From the NCBI RefSeq assembly GCF_014649915.1, contig NZ_BMTY01000009.1, positions 106,171-151,234 on the forward strand: a DNA stretch of 45,064 nt. Direction: 5' to 3'. Positions 14,597 through 22,302 of the stretch are shown here, one piece after another. Made by a program: the position numbers and the translations under genes. Source of the DNA: Streptomyces toxytricini. Its GTDB lineage: Bacteria; Actinomycetota; Actinomycetes; Streptomycetales; Streptomycetaceae. Numbering within the stretch: position 1 is the first letter of the stretch; each line of letters opens with the position of its first letter. The notes beneath the pieces are model-generated. The model saw nothing but the letters and a program-made list of their open reading frames with translations, ran no database searches and had not been told where the DNA came from.

Positions 14597-14641
14597 TGTT
14601 CATACTGAAACGGTTTGGGCATGGCCCATTTCTCTCGTATG
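14597..14641. promoter_or_regulatory. Nested dyad upstream of the purine permease
   Basis: Outer arms TTCATAC (14597-14603) and GTATGAA (14635-14641) enclose inner arms TGGGC (14614-14618) and GCCCA (14622-14626). Both centre near 14619-14620. The stretch is markedly AT-richer than its surroundings and ends 31 bp before the permease ATG. Confidence 0.5.
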
Positions 14642-14672
14642 AACCCCCAAATGCCCACGCAATGAGGACCGT

Positions 14673-16133
14673 ATGACCACGTCGGCCCCTGCTCCGGCCC
14701 CCGCCTCCCCCGCCCGGCCCCCGGCTTCCGGGGCCTCCGGGGTGGACCGCTTCTTCAAGATCTCCGAGCGCGGCTCGACCGTGGCCCGCGAGGTGCGCGG
14801 CGGCTTCGCCACCTTCTTCGCGATGGCCTACATCATCGTGCTGAACCCGATCATCCTCGGCAGCGCGAAGGACATGTACGGCCACCAGCTCGACGGCGGC
14901 CAGCTCGTGACCGCCACCGTCCTGACGGCGGCCCTCACCACGCTCCTCATGGGCGTCATCGGCAACGTCCCGATCGCGCTCGCCGCCGGCCTCGGCGTCA
15001 ACACGGTCGTCGCCCTGCAGCTCGCCCCGCGGATGAGCTGGCCCGACGCGATGGGCATGGTCGTCCTCGCCGGCTTCGTCGTGATGCTGCTCGTCGCGAC
15101 GGGCCTGCGCGAGCGCGTCATGAACGCCGTCCCGCTGGGCCTGCGCAAGGGCATCGCGATCGGCATCGGCCTGTTCATCATGCTGATCGGCCTCGTCGAC
15201 TCCGGCTTCGTCACCCGCATCCCCGACGCCGCGCACACCACCGTCCCACTCCAGCTCGGCACGGGCGGCCACCTGCTCGGCTGGCCGGTGCTGATCTTCA
15301 TCGCCGGCGTGCTGCTGACCCTGGCCCTGCTGATCCGCAAGACGCCCGGCGCGATCCTCATCTCCATCGTGGCCATGACCGCCGTCGCGGTCGCCGTCCA
15401 GGCCGTCGTGAAGCTCCCGGACTCCGGCTGGGGCCTGACCGTCCCCGAGTGGCCGGGCAGCCCGGTGGCCGCCCCCGACTTCGGGCTCGTCGGCGAGGTC
15501 AGCCTCTTCGGCGGCTTCTCGAAGGTCGGCCTGCTGACCGGCTGCCTCTTCGTCTTCACCGTGCTGCTGTCCTGCTTCTTCGACGCGATGGGCACGATCC
15601 TCGGCGTCGGCGACGAGGCCAAGCTCATCGAGAAGGACGGCACCTTCCCCGGCATCAACAAGGTCCTGCTGGTCGACGGCCTCGCCGTCGCCTCCGGCGG
15701 CGCGACGTCCTCCTCGGCCACCACCTGCTTCGTGGAGTCCACCGCGGGCGTCGGCGAGGGCGCGCGCACCGGCCTGGCCAACGTGGTGACCGGCGGCCTC
15801 TTCGCCGCCGCCCTGTTCCTCACCCCGCTCGCCACCATGGTCCCCTCGCAGGCGGCCACGCCGGCCCTCGTCGCCGTCGGCTTCCTGATCCTCGCGGGCT
15901 CGGTCAAGGACATCGACTGGAGCGACTTCACCATCGCCGTCCCGGCCTTCCTGGCCATGGTGACGATGCCCTTCACGTACTCGATCACCAACGGCATCGG
16001 CATCGGCTTCATCAGCTTCAGCGTGCTGCGGCTGGCGACCGGCCGGGGCCGCGAAGTGCCGGCGGCCATGTACGCCGTCTCGGCGGTGTTCGTCTTCTAC
16101 TACGCGATGCCGGCCCTCGGCCTGACCTCGTAG
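14673..16133 (+). CDS. NCS2-family purine permease (AzgA/PbuG-like)
   Basis: 486 residues with about 12-14 membrane helices after a Pro/Ala-rich N-terminus of 25 residues. Family motifs: REVRGGFATFFAMAYIIVLN at the first helix, ALAAGLGVNTVVALQL, and FDAMGTILGVGDEAKL followed by a Ser/Thr-rich re-entrant ATSSSATTCFVEST. These match AzgA-type adenine/guanine/hypoxanthine proton symporters. Which base is carried cannot be read from the sequence. The ATG is preceded by AATGAGGACCGT, a moderate ribosome binding site. It ends 14 nt before the convergent RHH gene. Confidence 0.92.
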   Translation: MTTSAPAPAPASPARPPASGASGVDRFFKISERGSTVAREVRGGFATFFAMAYIIVLNPIILGSAKDMYGHQLDGGQLVTATVLTAALTTLLMGVIGNVPIALAAGLGVNTVVALQLAPRMSWPDAMGMVVLAGFVVMLLVATGLRERVMNAVPLGLRKGIAIGIGLFIMLIGLVDSGFVTRIPDAAHTTVPLQLGTGGHLLGWPVLIFIAGVLLTLALLIRKTPGAILISIVAMTAVAVAVQAVVKLPDSGWGLTVPEWPGSPVAAPDFGLVGEVSLFGGFSKVGLLTGCLFVFTVLLSCFFDAMGTILGVGDEAKLIEKDGTFPGINKVLLVDGLAVASGGATSSSATTCFVESTAGVGEGARTGLANVVTGGLFAAALFLTPLATMVPSQAATPALVAVGFLILAGSVKDIDWSDFTIAVPAFLAMVTMPFTYSITNGIGIGFISFSVLRLATGRGREVPAAMYAVSAVFVFYYAMPALGLTS

Positions 16134-16147
16134 GCCCCCCGACGGCC

Positions 16148-16330
16148 TCAGGTGCGGCCGTAGAACTCCTCTGTCTCCTCGACGGCCGCCTTGAAGCGCT
16201 CGTCGAAGTCATCGCGGATGAGCGTCCGGACGACATAGTCCTGGACGCTCATTCCGCGTTTGGCGGCATGAGTGCGGAGGCGGTCGAGCAGCTCCCCGTC
16301 CATGCGCATGCTGAGCACCTGTGTCCCCAT
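16148..16330 (-). CDS. Orphan ribbon-helix-helix (CopG-like) protein
   Basis: 60 residues. The sheet strand VLSMRMDGELLDRLRTHAAK, then GMSVQDYVVRTLIRDDF, is a typical RHH DNA-binding fold (strand-helix-turn-helix); the C-terminal EERFYG-like tail (FKAAVEETEEFYGRT) resembles RHH antitoxins. No toxin gene is next to it: the neighbours are a permease and a MarR gene. The start is ATG 16330; ATG 16309 is possible but would cut the strand. It may be a solitary regulator. Confidence 0.75.
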   Translation of the reverse strand: MGTQVLSMRMDGELLDRLRTHAAKRGMSVQDYVVRTLIRDDFDERFKAAVEETEEFYGRT

Positions 16331-16336
16331 GGCGAA

Positions 16337-16342
16337 AGGGTC
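16337..16342 (-). promoter_or_regulatory. Weak leaderless -10 candidate of the RHH gene
   Basis: Minus-strand GACCCT ends 6 nt before ATG 16330. It matches only the A and final T of TANNNT. Confidence 0.25.
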
Positions 16343-16437
16343 ACCGCACAGGACGCGCGCGCGAGTCGCTTTTCGGCGCAGGCTCACCCGTATGAGTGAC
16401 GCGGAGCCGGGCACCGCCGGGCGGGGCGGAAAACCGA

Positions 16438-16470
16438 TTGGTCTTTAGCGAGAGTAATGAGTTACGCTAA
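16438..16470 (+). promoter_or_regulatory. MarR gene promoter with overlapping operator-like dyad
   Basis: TTGGTC (16438-16443), 19 bp, TACGCT (16463-16468), then 6 nt to ATG 16475. Inverted arms TTAGCG (16445-16450) and CGCTAA (16465-16470) lie between and over these boxes, with inner GTAA/TTAC arms at 16454-16457 and 16462-16465. A MarR dimer bound here would block the polymerase. Confidence 0.6.
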
Positions 16471-16474
16471 GGAC

Positions 16475-16912
16475 ATGCTTGACCTGACCCATGGCGACGA
16501 CGCCGCCGCCGTGAACGACCTGCGCTCCGCCGTCATGCGGCTGGGCCGGCGCCTGAAGCACCAGCGCGTCGACGAATCGCTGAGCCCGACCGAGATGTCG
16601 GTCCTCGGCACCCTCGCCCGGTGCGGCAGGGCCACGCCCGGCGAACTCGCCCGCCGCGAACACGTACAGCCGCCGTCGATGACCCGCATCGTCGCGCTCC
16701 TGGAGGCCAAGGGCCTGGTCAAGCTCGAACCGCACCCCGACGACCGCCGCCAGAAGGTGGTCAGCCAGACGGAGGAGGCCGAGGCGATGCTCGAACAGAG
16801 CCGCCGCAAGCGCAACGCCTTCCTGGCCGGGCTCGCGGCGGAGCTCACCGAGGACGAATGGGCACGCCTGCGCGCAGCAGCGCCCGTCCTGGAGAAGCTC
16901 GCCCACCTGTAG
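16475..16912 (+). CDS. MarR-family transcriptional repressor
   Basis: 145 residues. Winged helix: SLSPTEMSVLGTLARCGRA, recognition helix QPPSMTRIVALLEAKGLVKL, wing HPDDRRQKVVSQT; flanking helices form the dimer interface. ATG 16475 is chosen over 16457 because the earlier ATG lies inside the operator-like dyad and the -10 box ends 6 nt before 16475. The MFS pump starts 25 nt downstream. The pair resembles the Streptomyces coelicolor SCO4122 (MarR)-SCO4121 (MFS) module, for which drug-responsive control of efflux is reported; identity with it is inference. Confidence 0.9.
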   Translation: MLDLTHGDDAAAVNDLRSAVMRLGRRLKHQRVDESLSPTEMSVLGTLARCGRATPGELARREHVQPPSMTRIVALLEAKGLVKLEPHPDDRRQKVVSQTEEAEAMLEQSRRKRNAFLAGLAAELTEDEWARLRAAAPVLEKLAHL

Positions 16913-16937
16913 GAACCACACCGGGAGGCGAACGCCT

Positions 16938-18287
16938 TTGAGTACGGGAAACGGAGCATCCTCCGCACCCGGCCATACACCCACCACTACCACTCGCGCC
17001 GCGGGCCGGAGCACGAAGTCCTCGATGTTCCGCTCGCTGAAGATCCGGAACTACCGGCTCTTCGCCACGGGACAGGTCGTGTCCAACACCGGCACCTGGA
17101 TGCAGCGCATCGCCCAGGACTGGCTGGTGCTGTCCCTGACCGGCTCGGCCTCCGCGGTCGGCATCACCATCGCGCTGCAGTTCCTGCCCATGCTGGTCTT
17201 CGGCCTCTACGGCGGCGTCCTCGCCGACCGGCTGCCCAAGAGGCCGCTGATCGTCGCCACGCAGAGCCTGATGGGCCTGACCGGAGTCGCGCTGGCCGTG
17301 CTCACGCTCGCCGGGCACGTCCAGGTCTGGCACGTCTACGTCGCCGCGCTGCTGATCGGCCTGATCACCGTCGTGGACAACCCTGCCCGGCAGACCTTCG
17401 TCTCCGAGATGGTCGGCCGCGACCAGATCGCCAACGCGATCAGCCTGAACTCGGCGAACTTCCAGTCCGCGCGGCTGGTCGGCCCCGCGGTCGCCGGCCT
17501 GCTGATCACCGCCGTCGGCTCCGGCTGGGCCTTCCTGCTGAACGGACTGTCCTTCGCCGCGCCCGTCGCCGCCCTGCTGCTGATGCGCCCGGCCGAACTG
17601 CACCGCACCACGCCGCAGCCCCGCGCCAAGGGCCAGCTCCGCGAGGGAGTCCGGTACGTCGCCGGGCGGCCCGAGCTGCTCTGGCCGATCGTGCTCGTCG
17701 GCTTCGTCGGCACCTTCGGGTTCAACTTCCCGATCTGGCTGACGGCCTTCGTCTCCGACGTCTTCCACGCGGACGCCGGCACCTACGGCCTGCTCAACAC
17801 CCTGCTCGCGGCCGGCTCCCTCGCCGGGGCGCTCCTCGCGGCCCGGCGCGGCACCTCGCGGCTGCGGATGCTGGTCGCCGCGGCGGTGCTGTTCGCCGTC
17901 CTGGAGGTCGCGGCCGCCTTCGCGCCGTCGTTCTGGCTGTTCGCGGCGCTGCTCGTCCCGATCGGCATGTTCGGGCTGACCGTGAACGTCACCGCCAACG
18001 CGGGCGTCCAGACGGCCTGCGACCCCGAGATGCGGGGCCGGGTCATGGCCCTGTTCATGATGGTGTTCTCCGGCGGCACCCCGATCGGCGCACCGCTCGT
18101 CGGCTGGGTCACCGACACCTACGGGGCCCGCACCGGCATGGCCGCGGGCGGCCTCGTGTCCCTCGCCGCGGCCGCCGCGATCGGCGTCGTCCTCTCCCGG
18201 GTCGGCAACCTGCGGCTCAGCGTCAGCCGCCGCGGCGTCGTCTTCGTCCCCGCCGGGCCCCGCGGCCACCTGGTCAAGGCGGCCTGA
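16938..18287 (+). CDS. MFS multidrug-efflux transporter of the MarR-MFS module
   Basis: 449 residues from a TTG start with GGGAGG 8 nt upstream. Twelve membrane helices. Helix 1 region: NYRLFATGQVVSNTGTWMQ, then DWLVLSLTGSASAVG; the MFS loop 2-3 signature is GGVLADRLPKRPLIV; ending DTYGARTGMAAGG and a short cytoplasmic tail. The MTWMQ/RIAQDW type belongs to the enterobactin-exporter-like (EntS/MFS_3) group. It is in one operon with the MarR gene (25-nt gap), which should repress it. The substrates are likely lipophilic drugs, by analogy with SCO4121. Confidence 0.92.
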   Translation: MSTGNGASSAPGHTPTTTTRAAGRSTKSSMFRSLKIRNYRLFATGQVVSNTGTWMQRIAQDWLVLSLTGSASAVGITIALQFLPMLVFGLYGGVLADRLPKRPLIVATQSLMGLTGVALAVLTLAGHVQVWHVYVAALLIGLITVVDNPARQTFVSEMVGRDQIANAISLNSANFQSARLVGPAVAGLLITAVGSGWAFLLNGLSFAAPVAALLLMRPAELHRTTPQPRAKGQLREGVRYVAGRPELLWPIVLVGFVGTFGFNFPIWLTAFVSDVFHADAGTYGLLNTLLAAGSLAGALLAARRGTSRLRMLVAAAVLFAVLEVAAAFAPSFWLFAALLVPIGMFGLTVNVTANAGVQTACDPEMRGRVMALFMMVFSGGTPIGAPLVGWVTDTYGARTGMAAGGLVSLAAAAAIGVVLSRVGNLRLSVSRRGVVFVPAGPRGHLVKAA

Positions 18288-18345
18288 GCCGGGCCCGGGG
18301 ACGGGTCACCGGCCGCGGGGGGGCAGGCCGCGGGATCAAGGGCCT

Positions 18346-19434
18346 CTACGAGGAGCGGGGGCGCCGGCGGAACAGCCGCCGGCCCGCCACGACGAGCAGC
18401 GCGCCGACCGCCAGCACCGCCGCACCGCGGCCCATGCCGCCCGCCCCGCCCCCACCGCCCTCCGGAGCGGCGGCCGGCGGCGCGCCCGGCGCCGCAGTCG
18501 CCCCCGGCCCGGCCGGCACCCCGGCCGCCGCGGGCTGCACCTGGACGGCCACCACCCGGCTGTTCGCGCCCTCCGCACCGAACATCAGCGAGGACCCGTC
18601 CGCGCTGTACGTCACGGACTCCGCCTGGCCCTGCCACGGCGCGGCCACGGACACGCCCTCGCCCTGCGGCCGGCCGTCCTTCCACGCCCAGGTCTTCGCG
18701 AAGAAGTAGCCGCGCAGGGTGAGGCTCGCACCGTCCGGGGAGAACGCGCCGTCCGTCACCCACGGCAGGTCCGCCACCCGCCGGAAGACGTTGGCTCCCG
18801 ACGCGGACAGCTTCTCGGGGCCCTCGTACAGGCCGCCCTTTTCCTCGCTCTTGCTCGCGATGTACACCCGGCCCGTCACGGGGTGCACCATCAGCGCCTC
18901 CGCGTTGCGCGGCCCGTCCGCGTAGCGCACCGTGAACTGCTCGGCCTTCACCGTGGCGTCGCCGAGCTTCGCGGGCTCGGGGAAGCGGTAGATCCAGACG
19001 TGGTCCCAGGTGCCGTCCCTGTTGTCGCCGATGTCGCCGACGTACAGCTGCCCGTCGGGGCCGAGCGAGATCGCCTCGACGTCGCGGGGGCGGCCGATGC
19101 CGGCCAGGGTCAGCCGGGCCACCGTCCTGCCCGTCGCCGAGTCGACCGCGTACACGTACGGGCCGTCGTCGCTGTCGTTGTGCGTCCAGTACACGCCCGG
19201 GTGGGCGCGGCTCGCGGCCAGCCCGCTCGACTCCTTTATCCGCGGGTCCGCGATGGTGAAGCCGGTGGCGGCGGCCGGGGACTGGCTCGCCGCGGCCGCC
19301 CCTCCCGCCGCCGCGGCCGGACCGGCCGGCGCCGACGCGAGGACGGCGACGGCGCAGACGACGGCGGCGGCCCGCCGGGCGGGCCGGGGCGGGGGCGCGG
19401 ACACGGGCGGGGGCGGGGACGGCAGCAGGCGCAT
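18346..19434 (-). CDS. Secreted, C-terminally membrane-anchored beta-propeller-like protein
   Basis: 362 residues. An N-terminal signal peptide (basic start, then AAAVVCAVAVLASAPAGPAA) leads into about 240 residues of short strand repeats: IKESSGLAASRAHPGVYWTH, DVEAISLGPDGQLYVGDIGD, ALMVHPVTGRVYIASKSEEK and VTDGAFSPDGASLTLRGYFF. These resemble WD40/SMP-30-like blades. A Gly/Pro linker is followed by one membrane helix (GAAVLAVGALLVVAGRRLF) and an Arg-rich end, so the blades face outside. No sortase motif. The ATG has CAGGCT 7 nt upstream and no ribosome binding site. Function unknown. Confidence 0.8.
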   Translation of the reverse strand: MRLLPSPPPPVSAPPPRPARRAAAVVCAVAVLASAPAGPAAAAGGAAAASQSPAAATGFTIADPRIKESSGLAASRAHPGVYWTHNDSDDGPYVYAVDSATGRTVARLTLAGIGRPRDVEAISLGPDGQLYVGDIGDNRDGTWDHVWIYRFPEPAKLGDATVKAEQFTVRYADGPRNAEALMVHPVTGRVYIASKSEEKGGLYEGPEKLSASGANVFRRVADLPWVTDGAFSPDGASLTLRGYFFAKTWAWKDGRPQGEGVSVAAPWQGQAESVTYSADGSSLMFGAEGANSRVVAVQVQPAAAGVPAGPGATAAPGAPPAAAPEGGGGGAGGMGRGAAVLAVGALLVVAGRRLFRRRPRSS

Positions 19435-19441
19435 GTGCCCA

Positions 19442-19447
19442 AGCCTG
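19442..19447 (-). promoter_or_regulatory. Candidate leaderless -10 box of the propeller-like gene
   Basis: Minus-strand CAGGCT ends 7 nt before ATG 19434. Confidence 0.35.
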
Positions 19448-19500
19448 CCAGGGGCGCCCGGCGTGTCCGGCATCACAGGGGCGCGCGGCGCGTGATCCGC

Positions 19501-19506
19501 GATGAT
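19501..19506 (+). promoter_or_regulatory. Weak leaderless -10 candidate of the SGNH hydrolase gene
   Basis: GATGAT ends 6 nt before ATG 19513. No ribosome binding site is present. Confidence 0.25.
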
Positions 19507-19512
19507 GACCGG

Positions 19513-20214
19513 ATGCGTTTCATGTTCGTCGGCGATTCCATGACCATCGGACGCGCCGGCGACTACACCTGGCGCTACCGGATGTGGCAGCACCTGAACG
19601 CCTCCTTCGGCGGCCCGTACGCCGTCGTCGGCCCCCGCACGGGCCTCTACGACCCCCGCGACGACGCCCCCACCAGCCACGACTACGCCGACCCCGGCTT
19701 CCCCGAGCGGGCCCGCCGCCACCTCGCCGGCTGGGGCGAGGGCTGGCAGCACATGGCGCCCCTCATCGGCGGCGCCGTCGCCGACAGCCGCGCCGACGTC
19801 CTGCTCGTCTCCCTCGGCCTGATCGACCTCGGCTTCTACACCGCCGCCGACGAGACAGCGGCCAACGCCCGCCGCTTCATCGCCGCCGCACGCGCCGCCC
19901 GGCCCCGCATCCGCATGGTCCTGCTGCCCGTCATCCCGAACGTGCGGGCCGAGTCGGACGCGCCGTTCGCCGCCGAGGTCGACCGCTTCAACGAGCTCCT
20001 CGCCAAGGCCGTCGCCGACCTGTCGACGCCCGCCTCGCCGATCCTGCTGGGCGCGCGCCCCGCCGGGTACGACATCCACCGCGACACCTACGACGGCACC
20101 CACCCCAACGCCTCGGGCGAGCACCGCCTGGCCGGCGAGTTCGCCTCGGTCCTCCACCAGGCCTGGGGCATCGGCGCCCCCTACGAGCCCGCCCCGGACC
20201 ACGCCCGCCCGTAA
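19513..20214 (+). CDS. SGNH/GDSL-type hydrolase
   Basis: 233 residues without a signal peptide, so cytoplasmic. Block I MFVGDSMTIGRAGDYTWRYR carries the nucleophile serine (residue 9), and block V DGTHPNASGEHR carries the Asp-His pair near residue 195. Where the family usually has G-x-N-D (block III), this protein has SLGLIDLGF: isoleucine in place of the oxyanion-hole asparagine, with the Asp kept. Esterase or lipase activity is therefore uncertain. It is divergent from the propeller-like gene; 57 nt follow before the aldo/keto reductase start. Confidence 0.85.
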   Translation: MRFMFVGDSMTIGRAGDYTWRYRMWQHLNASFGGPYAVVGPRTGLYDPRDDAPTSHDYADPGFPERARRHLAGWGEGWQHMAPLIGGAVADSRADVLLVSLGLIDLGFYTAADETAANARRFIAAARAARPRIRMVLLPVIPNVRAESDAPFAAEVDRFNELLAKAVADLSTPASPILLGARPAGYDIHRDTYDGTHPNASGEHRLAGEFASVLHQAWGIGAPYEPAPDHARP

Positions 20215-20271
20215 CGCACCGCCCGGCGGGGGCACTTGCCCCGGGCGGGACGCAGGCAGTTGGCTGGGCCC

Positions 20272-21261
20272 ATGAAGTACACACAGCTCGGACGCACCGG
20301 TCTCAAGGTCAGCCGACTCGTACTCGGCACGATGAACTTCGGCCCCCAGACGGGCGAGCCGGAGAGCCACGCCATCATGGACGCCGCGCTCGACGCCGGC
20401 GTCAACTTCTTCGACACCGCCAACGTCTACGGATGGGGCGAGAACAAGGGCCGCACCGAGGAGATCATCGGCACCTGGTTCGCGCAGGGCGGCCGGCGCC
20501 GCGAGAAGACCGTCCTCGCCACCAAGGTCTACGCGAGCATGGCCCCCGAGGGCGAGCCCTGGCCCAACTACGACCGGCTGTCGGCGCTGAACATCCGCCG
20601 CGCCGTCGACGCCAGCCTGAAGCGGCTGAAGACGGACTACATCGACCTCTACCAGTTCCACCACGTCGACCGGCGGACCCCGTTCGAGGAGATCTGGCAG
20701 GCCGTCGACGTCCTCGTCCGGCAGGGCAAGATCCTCTACGCGGGCTCCTCGAACTTCCCCGGCTGGAAGATCGCCCAGGCCAACGAGACGGCGGCGCGCC
20801 ACGGGCGGCTCGGGCTGGTCAGCGAGCAGTGCCTGTACAACCTGGCCGAGCGGCGGGCCGAGCTGGAGGTGATTCCGGCGGCGCAGGAGTACGGGCTCGG
20901 TGTCATCCCGTGGTCCCCGCTCCACGGCGGCCTGCTCGGCGGGGCGATCCGCAAGGCGGCGACCTCCGGGCGCAGCGCCTCGGGCCGGTCCGCGGACGCG
21001 CTGGCGAACACGGCGGTGCGGGCGCAGGTGCAGGCGTACGAGGACCTGCTCGGCAAGCACGGGCTGGAGCCGGGCGAGGTGGCCCTGGCGTGGCTGCTGA
21101 CCCGGCCCGGGGTGACCGGGCCGATCGTGGGGCCGCGGACGCCGGAGCAGCTCGCGTCCGCGCTGCGGGCGGTGGAGCTGGACCTGTCCCAGGAGGTGCT
21201 GGACGGGCTGGACGAGGTGTTCCCGGGGCCGGGCCCCGCTCCCGAGGCGTTCGCCTGGTAG
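20272..21261 (+). CDS. Aldo/keto reductase
   Basis: 329 residues, TIM barrel. Start MKYTQLGRTGLKVSRLVLG is the classical N-terminus. The catalytic set is visible: Asp-Tyr in FFDTANVYGWG (about 50-58), Lys in LATKVYASM (about 84) and His in YQFHHVDRRTPFEEI (about 128). The NADPH loop is near IVGPRTPEQLASALRAV. It resembles AKR11/12-type YajO/L-glyceraldehyde-3-phosphate reductase-like proteins; the true substrate is unknown. No strong ribosome binding site; TTGGCT sits 6 nt before the ATG. Confidence 0.92.
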   Translation: MKYTQLGRTGLKVSRLVLGTMNFGPQTGEPESHAIMDAALDAGVNFFDTANVYGWGENKGRTEEIIGTWFAQGGRRREKTVLATKVYASMAPEGEPWPNYDRLSALNIRRAVDASLKRLKTDYIDLYQFHHVDRRTPFEEIWQAVDVLVRQGKILYAGSSNFPGWKIAQANETAARHGRLGLVSEQCLYNLAERRAELEVIPAAQEYGLGVIPWSPLHGGLLGGAIRKAATSGRSASGRSADALANTAVRAQVQAYEDLLGKHGLEPGEVALAWLLTRPGVTGPIVGPRTPEQLASALRAVELDLSQEVLDGLDEVFPGPGPAPEAFAW

Positions 21262-21262
21262 G

Positions 21263-21288
21263 GCCGGCGGCGCACGGCGGCCGCCGGC
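21263..21288. terminator. Bidirectional hairpin after the aldo/keto reductase
   Basis: A 9-bp perfect stem (21263-21271 with 21280-21288) with an 8-nt loop lies in the 35 bp between two convergent stops. Confidence 0.65.
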
Positions 21289-21296
21289 GGCGGGCT

Positions 21297-21386
21297 CTAC
21301 TGTCCGACGGCGGCCGCCACTGCCACGACGAAGAACATCAGCACGAGCACACCGGCCATCACGCGGTTTCGGGTCTTGGGATCCAC
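21297..21386 (-). CDS. 29-residue single-helix membrane microprotein
   Basis: GTG start, six polar residues (DPKTRN), then one hydrophobic helix (VMAGVLVLMFFVVAVAAAVG) and Gln. A TACGCT box lies exactly 6 nt upstream of the GTG, as for several clear genes here, and a hairpin follows the stop. It is located between the aldo/keto reductase and thpR. Small membrane proteins of this shape often associate with larger transporters or enzymes; no partner can be named. Confidence 0.6.
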   Translation of the reverse strand: MDPKTRNRVMAGVLVLMFFVVAVAAAVGQ

Positions 21387-21392
21387 CCGTCG

Positions 21393-21398
21393 AGCGTA
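21393..21398 (-). promoter_or_regulatory. Leaderless -10 box of the 29-residue gene
   Basis: Minus-strand TACGCT ends 6 nt before the GTG. Confidence 0.45.
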
Positions 21399-21457
21399 AC
21401 GCGGCCGCCGCCGGTCCCCGTACCGAGGGGCCGGGCCGCAGCCTCCGCGGACCGGTG

Positions 21458-22009
21458 TCAGCCGCCGAGGGGCCAGGCGCCGGCCACCTCGTAGCGCGGC
21501 CGCTCCCCGGGGACGCCGCTCGTCGGGAGGTTGCTGCGGACCAGGCTGAGCTCGGTGACCTGCCACGGCGTGCCCTCGAAGCCGGCGAGGGCCTCCGCGT
21601 ACGGGCGCAGGCCGGTGCCGCCGGCGCTGCGGGCGACGGTGAGGTGGGCGGTGTAGCGGCGGTGGCGGTCCATGGGGACGCCGGCCCGGCGGGCGGCCGC
21701 GTCGGCCCGCTCGGCGAGCATCCGCATCGCGTCGATGCCGCCGGCGGCGCCCGCCCACAGGGCGCGGTCGCCGAAGCGGCCGAAGCCGTGCAGGCGGAGG
21801 GTGAAGGGGTCGGTGCGGTGGGCGGCCCGCTCCAGGCGGGCGTGCAGGTCGGGCAGGAGCGCGTCGCCGACCTCGCCCATGAAGGCGAGCGTGAAGTGCC
21901 AGCCGTCCTCCCCGGTCCAGCGCAGCCGGTCGTCGCGGACGGGCTCCAGGGCCCGGCGCAGCTCGGCGACGGCTTGCGGGGGCGGCAGCACCGCGGCGAA
22001 CAGCCTCAT
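21458..22009 (-). CDS. thpR: RNA 2',3'-cyclic phosphodiesterase (2'-5' RNA ligase family)
   Basis: 183 residues with the two H-x-T/S-x motifs of the 2H phosphoesterase fold: GWHFTLAFMGE near residue 42 and YTAHLTVARSA near residue 125. Start MRLFAAVLPP is typical of ThpR (formerly LigT). It opens 2',3'-cyclic phosphates at RNA ends to 2'-phosphates; the physiological role is unclear. ATG 22009 has TACGCT 6 nt upstream and no ribosome binding site. Confidence 0.92.
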   Translation of the reverse strand: MRLFAAVLPPPQAVAELRRALEPVRDDRLRWTGEDGWHFTLAFMGEVGDALLPDLHARLERAAHRTDPFTLRLHGFGRFGDRALWAGAAGGIDAMRMLAERADAAARRAGVPMDRHRRYTAHLTVARSAGGTGLRPYAEALAGFEGTPWQVTELSLVRSNLPTSGVPGERPRYEVAGAWPLGG

Positions 22010-22015
22010 GGCGCG

Positions 22016-22021
22016 AGCGTA
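22016..22021 (-). promoter_or_regulatory. Leaderless -10 box of thpR
   Basis: Minus-strand TACGCT ends 6 nt before ATG 22009. Confidence 0.5.
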
Positions 22022-22053
22022 GCCCGCGCGTGCGGGGGCCCGCCCGCCGATCC

Positions 22054-22073
22054 GCCCGGGGCGCGCCCCGGGC
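22054..22073. repeat. 20-bp perfect palindrome upstream of thpR
   Basis: The sequence reads identically on both strands over all 20 bases. It lies about 33 bp upstream of the thpR -10 box. The rest of the 293-bp gap up to 22302 is GC-rich and has no further gene that I can support. Confidence 0.7.
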
Positions 22074-22302
22074 CGCGTACGGGGGACTCCCGCGCCGAGG
22101 CGCTGTGGCCGCGGGTCCCGGGTTCGCCCCCCGGTCGGGGTTGCGCCCGGCGCGGCGTACGGGCGTCCCCTGGGCCAACCCGGCGCGCCGCGACGGCGTG
22201 TGGGCCGTGACGGGGCGAATCGCCGCGCGCGGCCGCCGCGTTGGCCCGCGGGCCGCCAACGGACGCGCGGTGCGGCGCCGTTCGGGCCTCCCGGCCCGGC
22301 GG

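Noticed and set aside
16457..16474. MarR start at ATG 16457
   Set aside because: It lies inside the operator-like dyad upstream of the -10 box and has no ribosome binding site.
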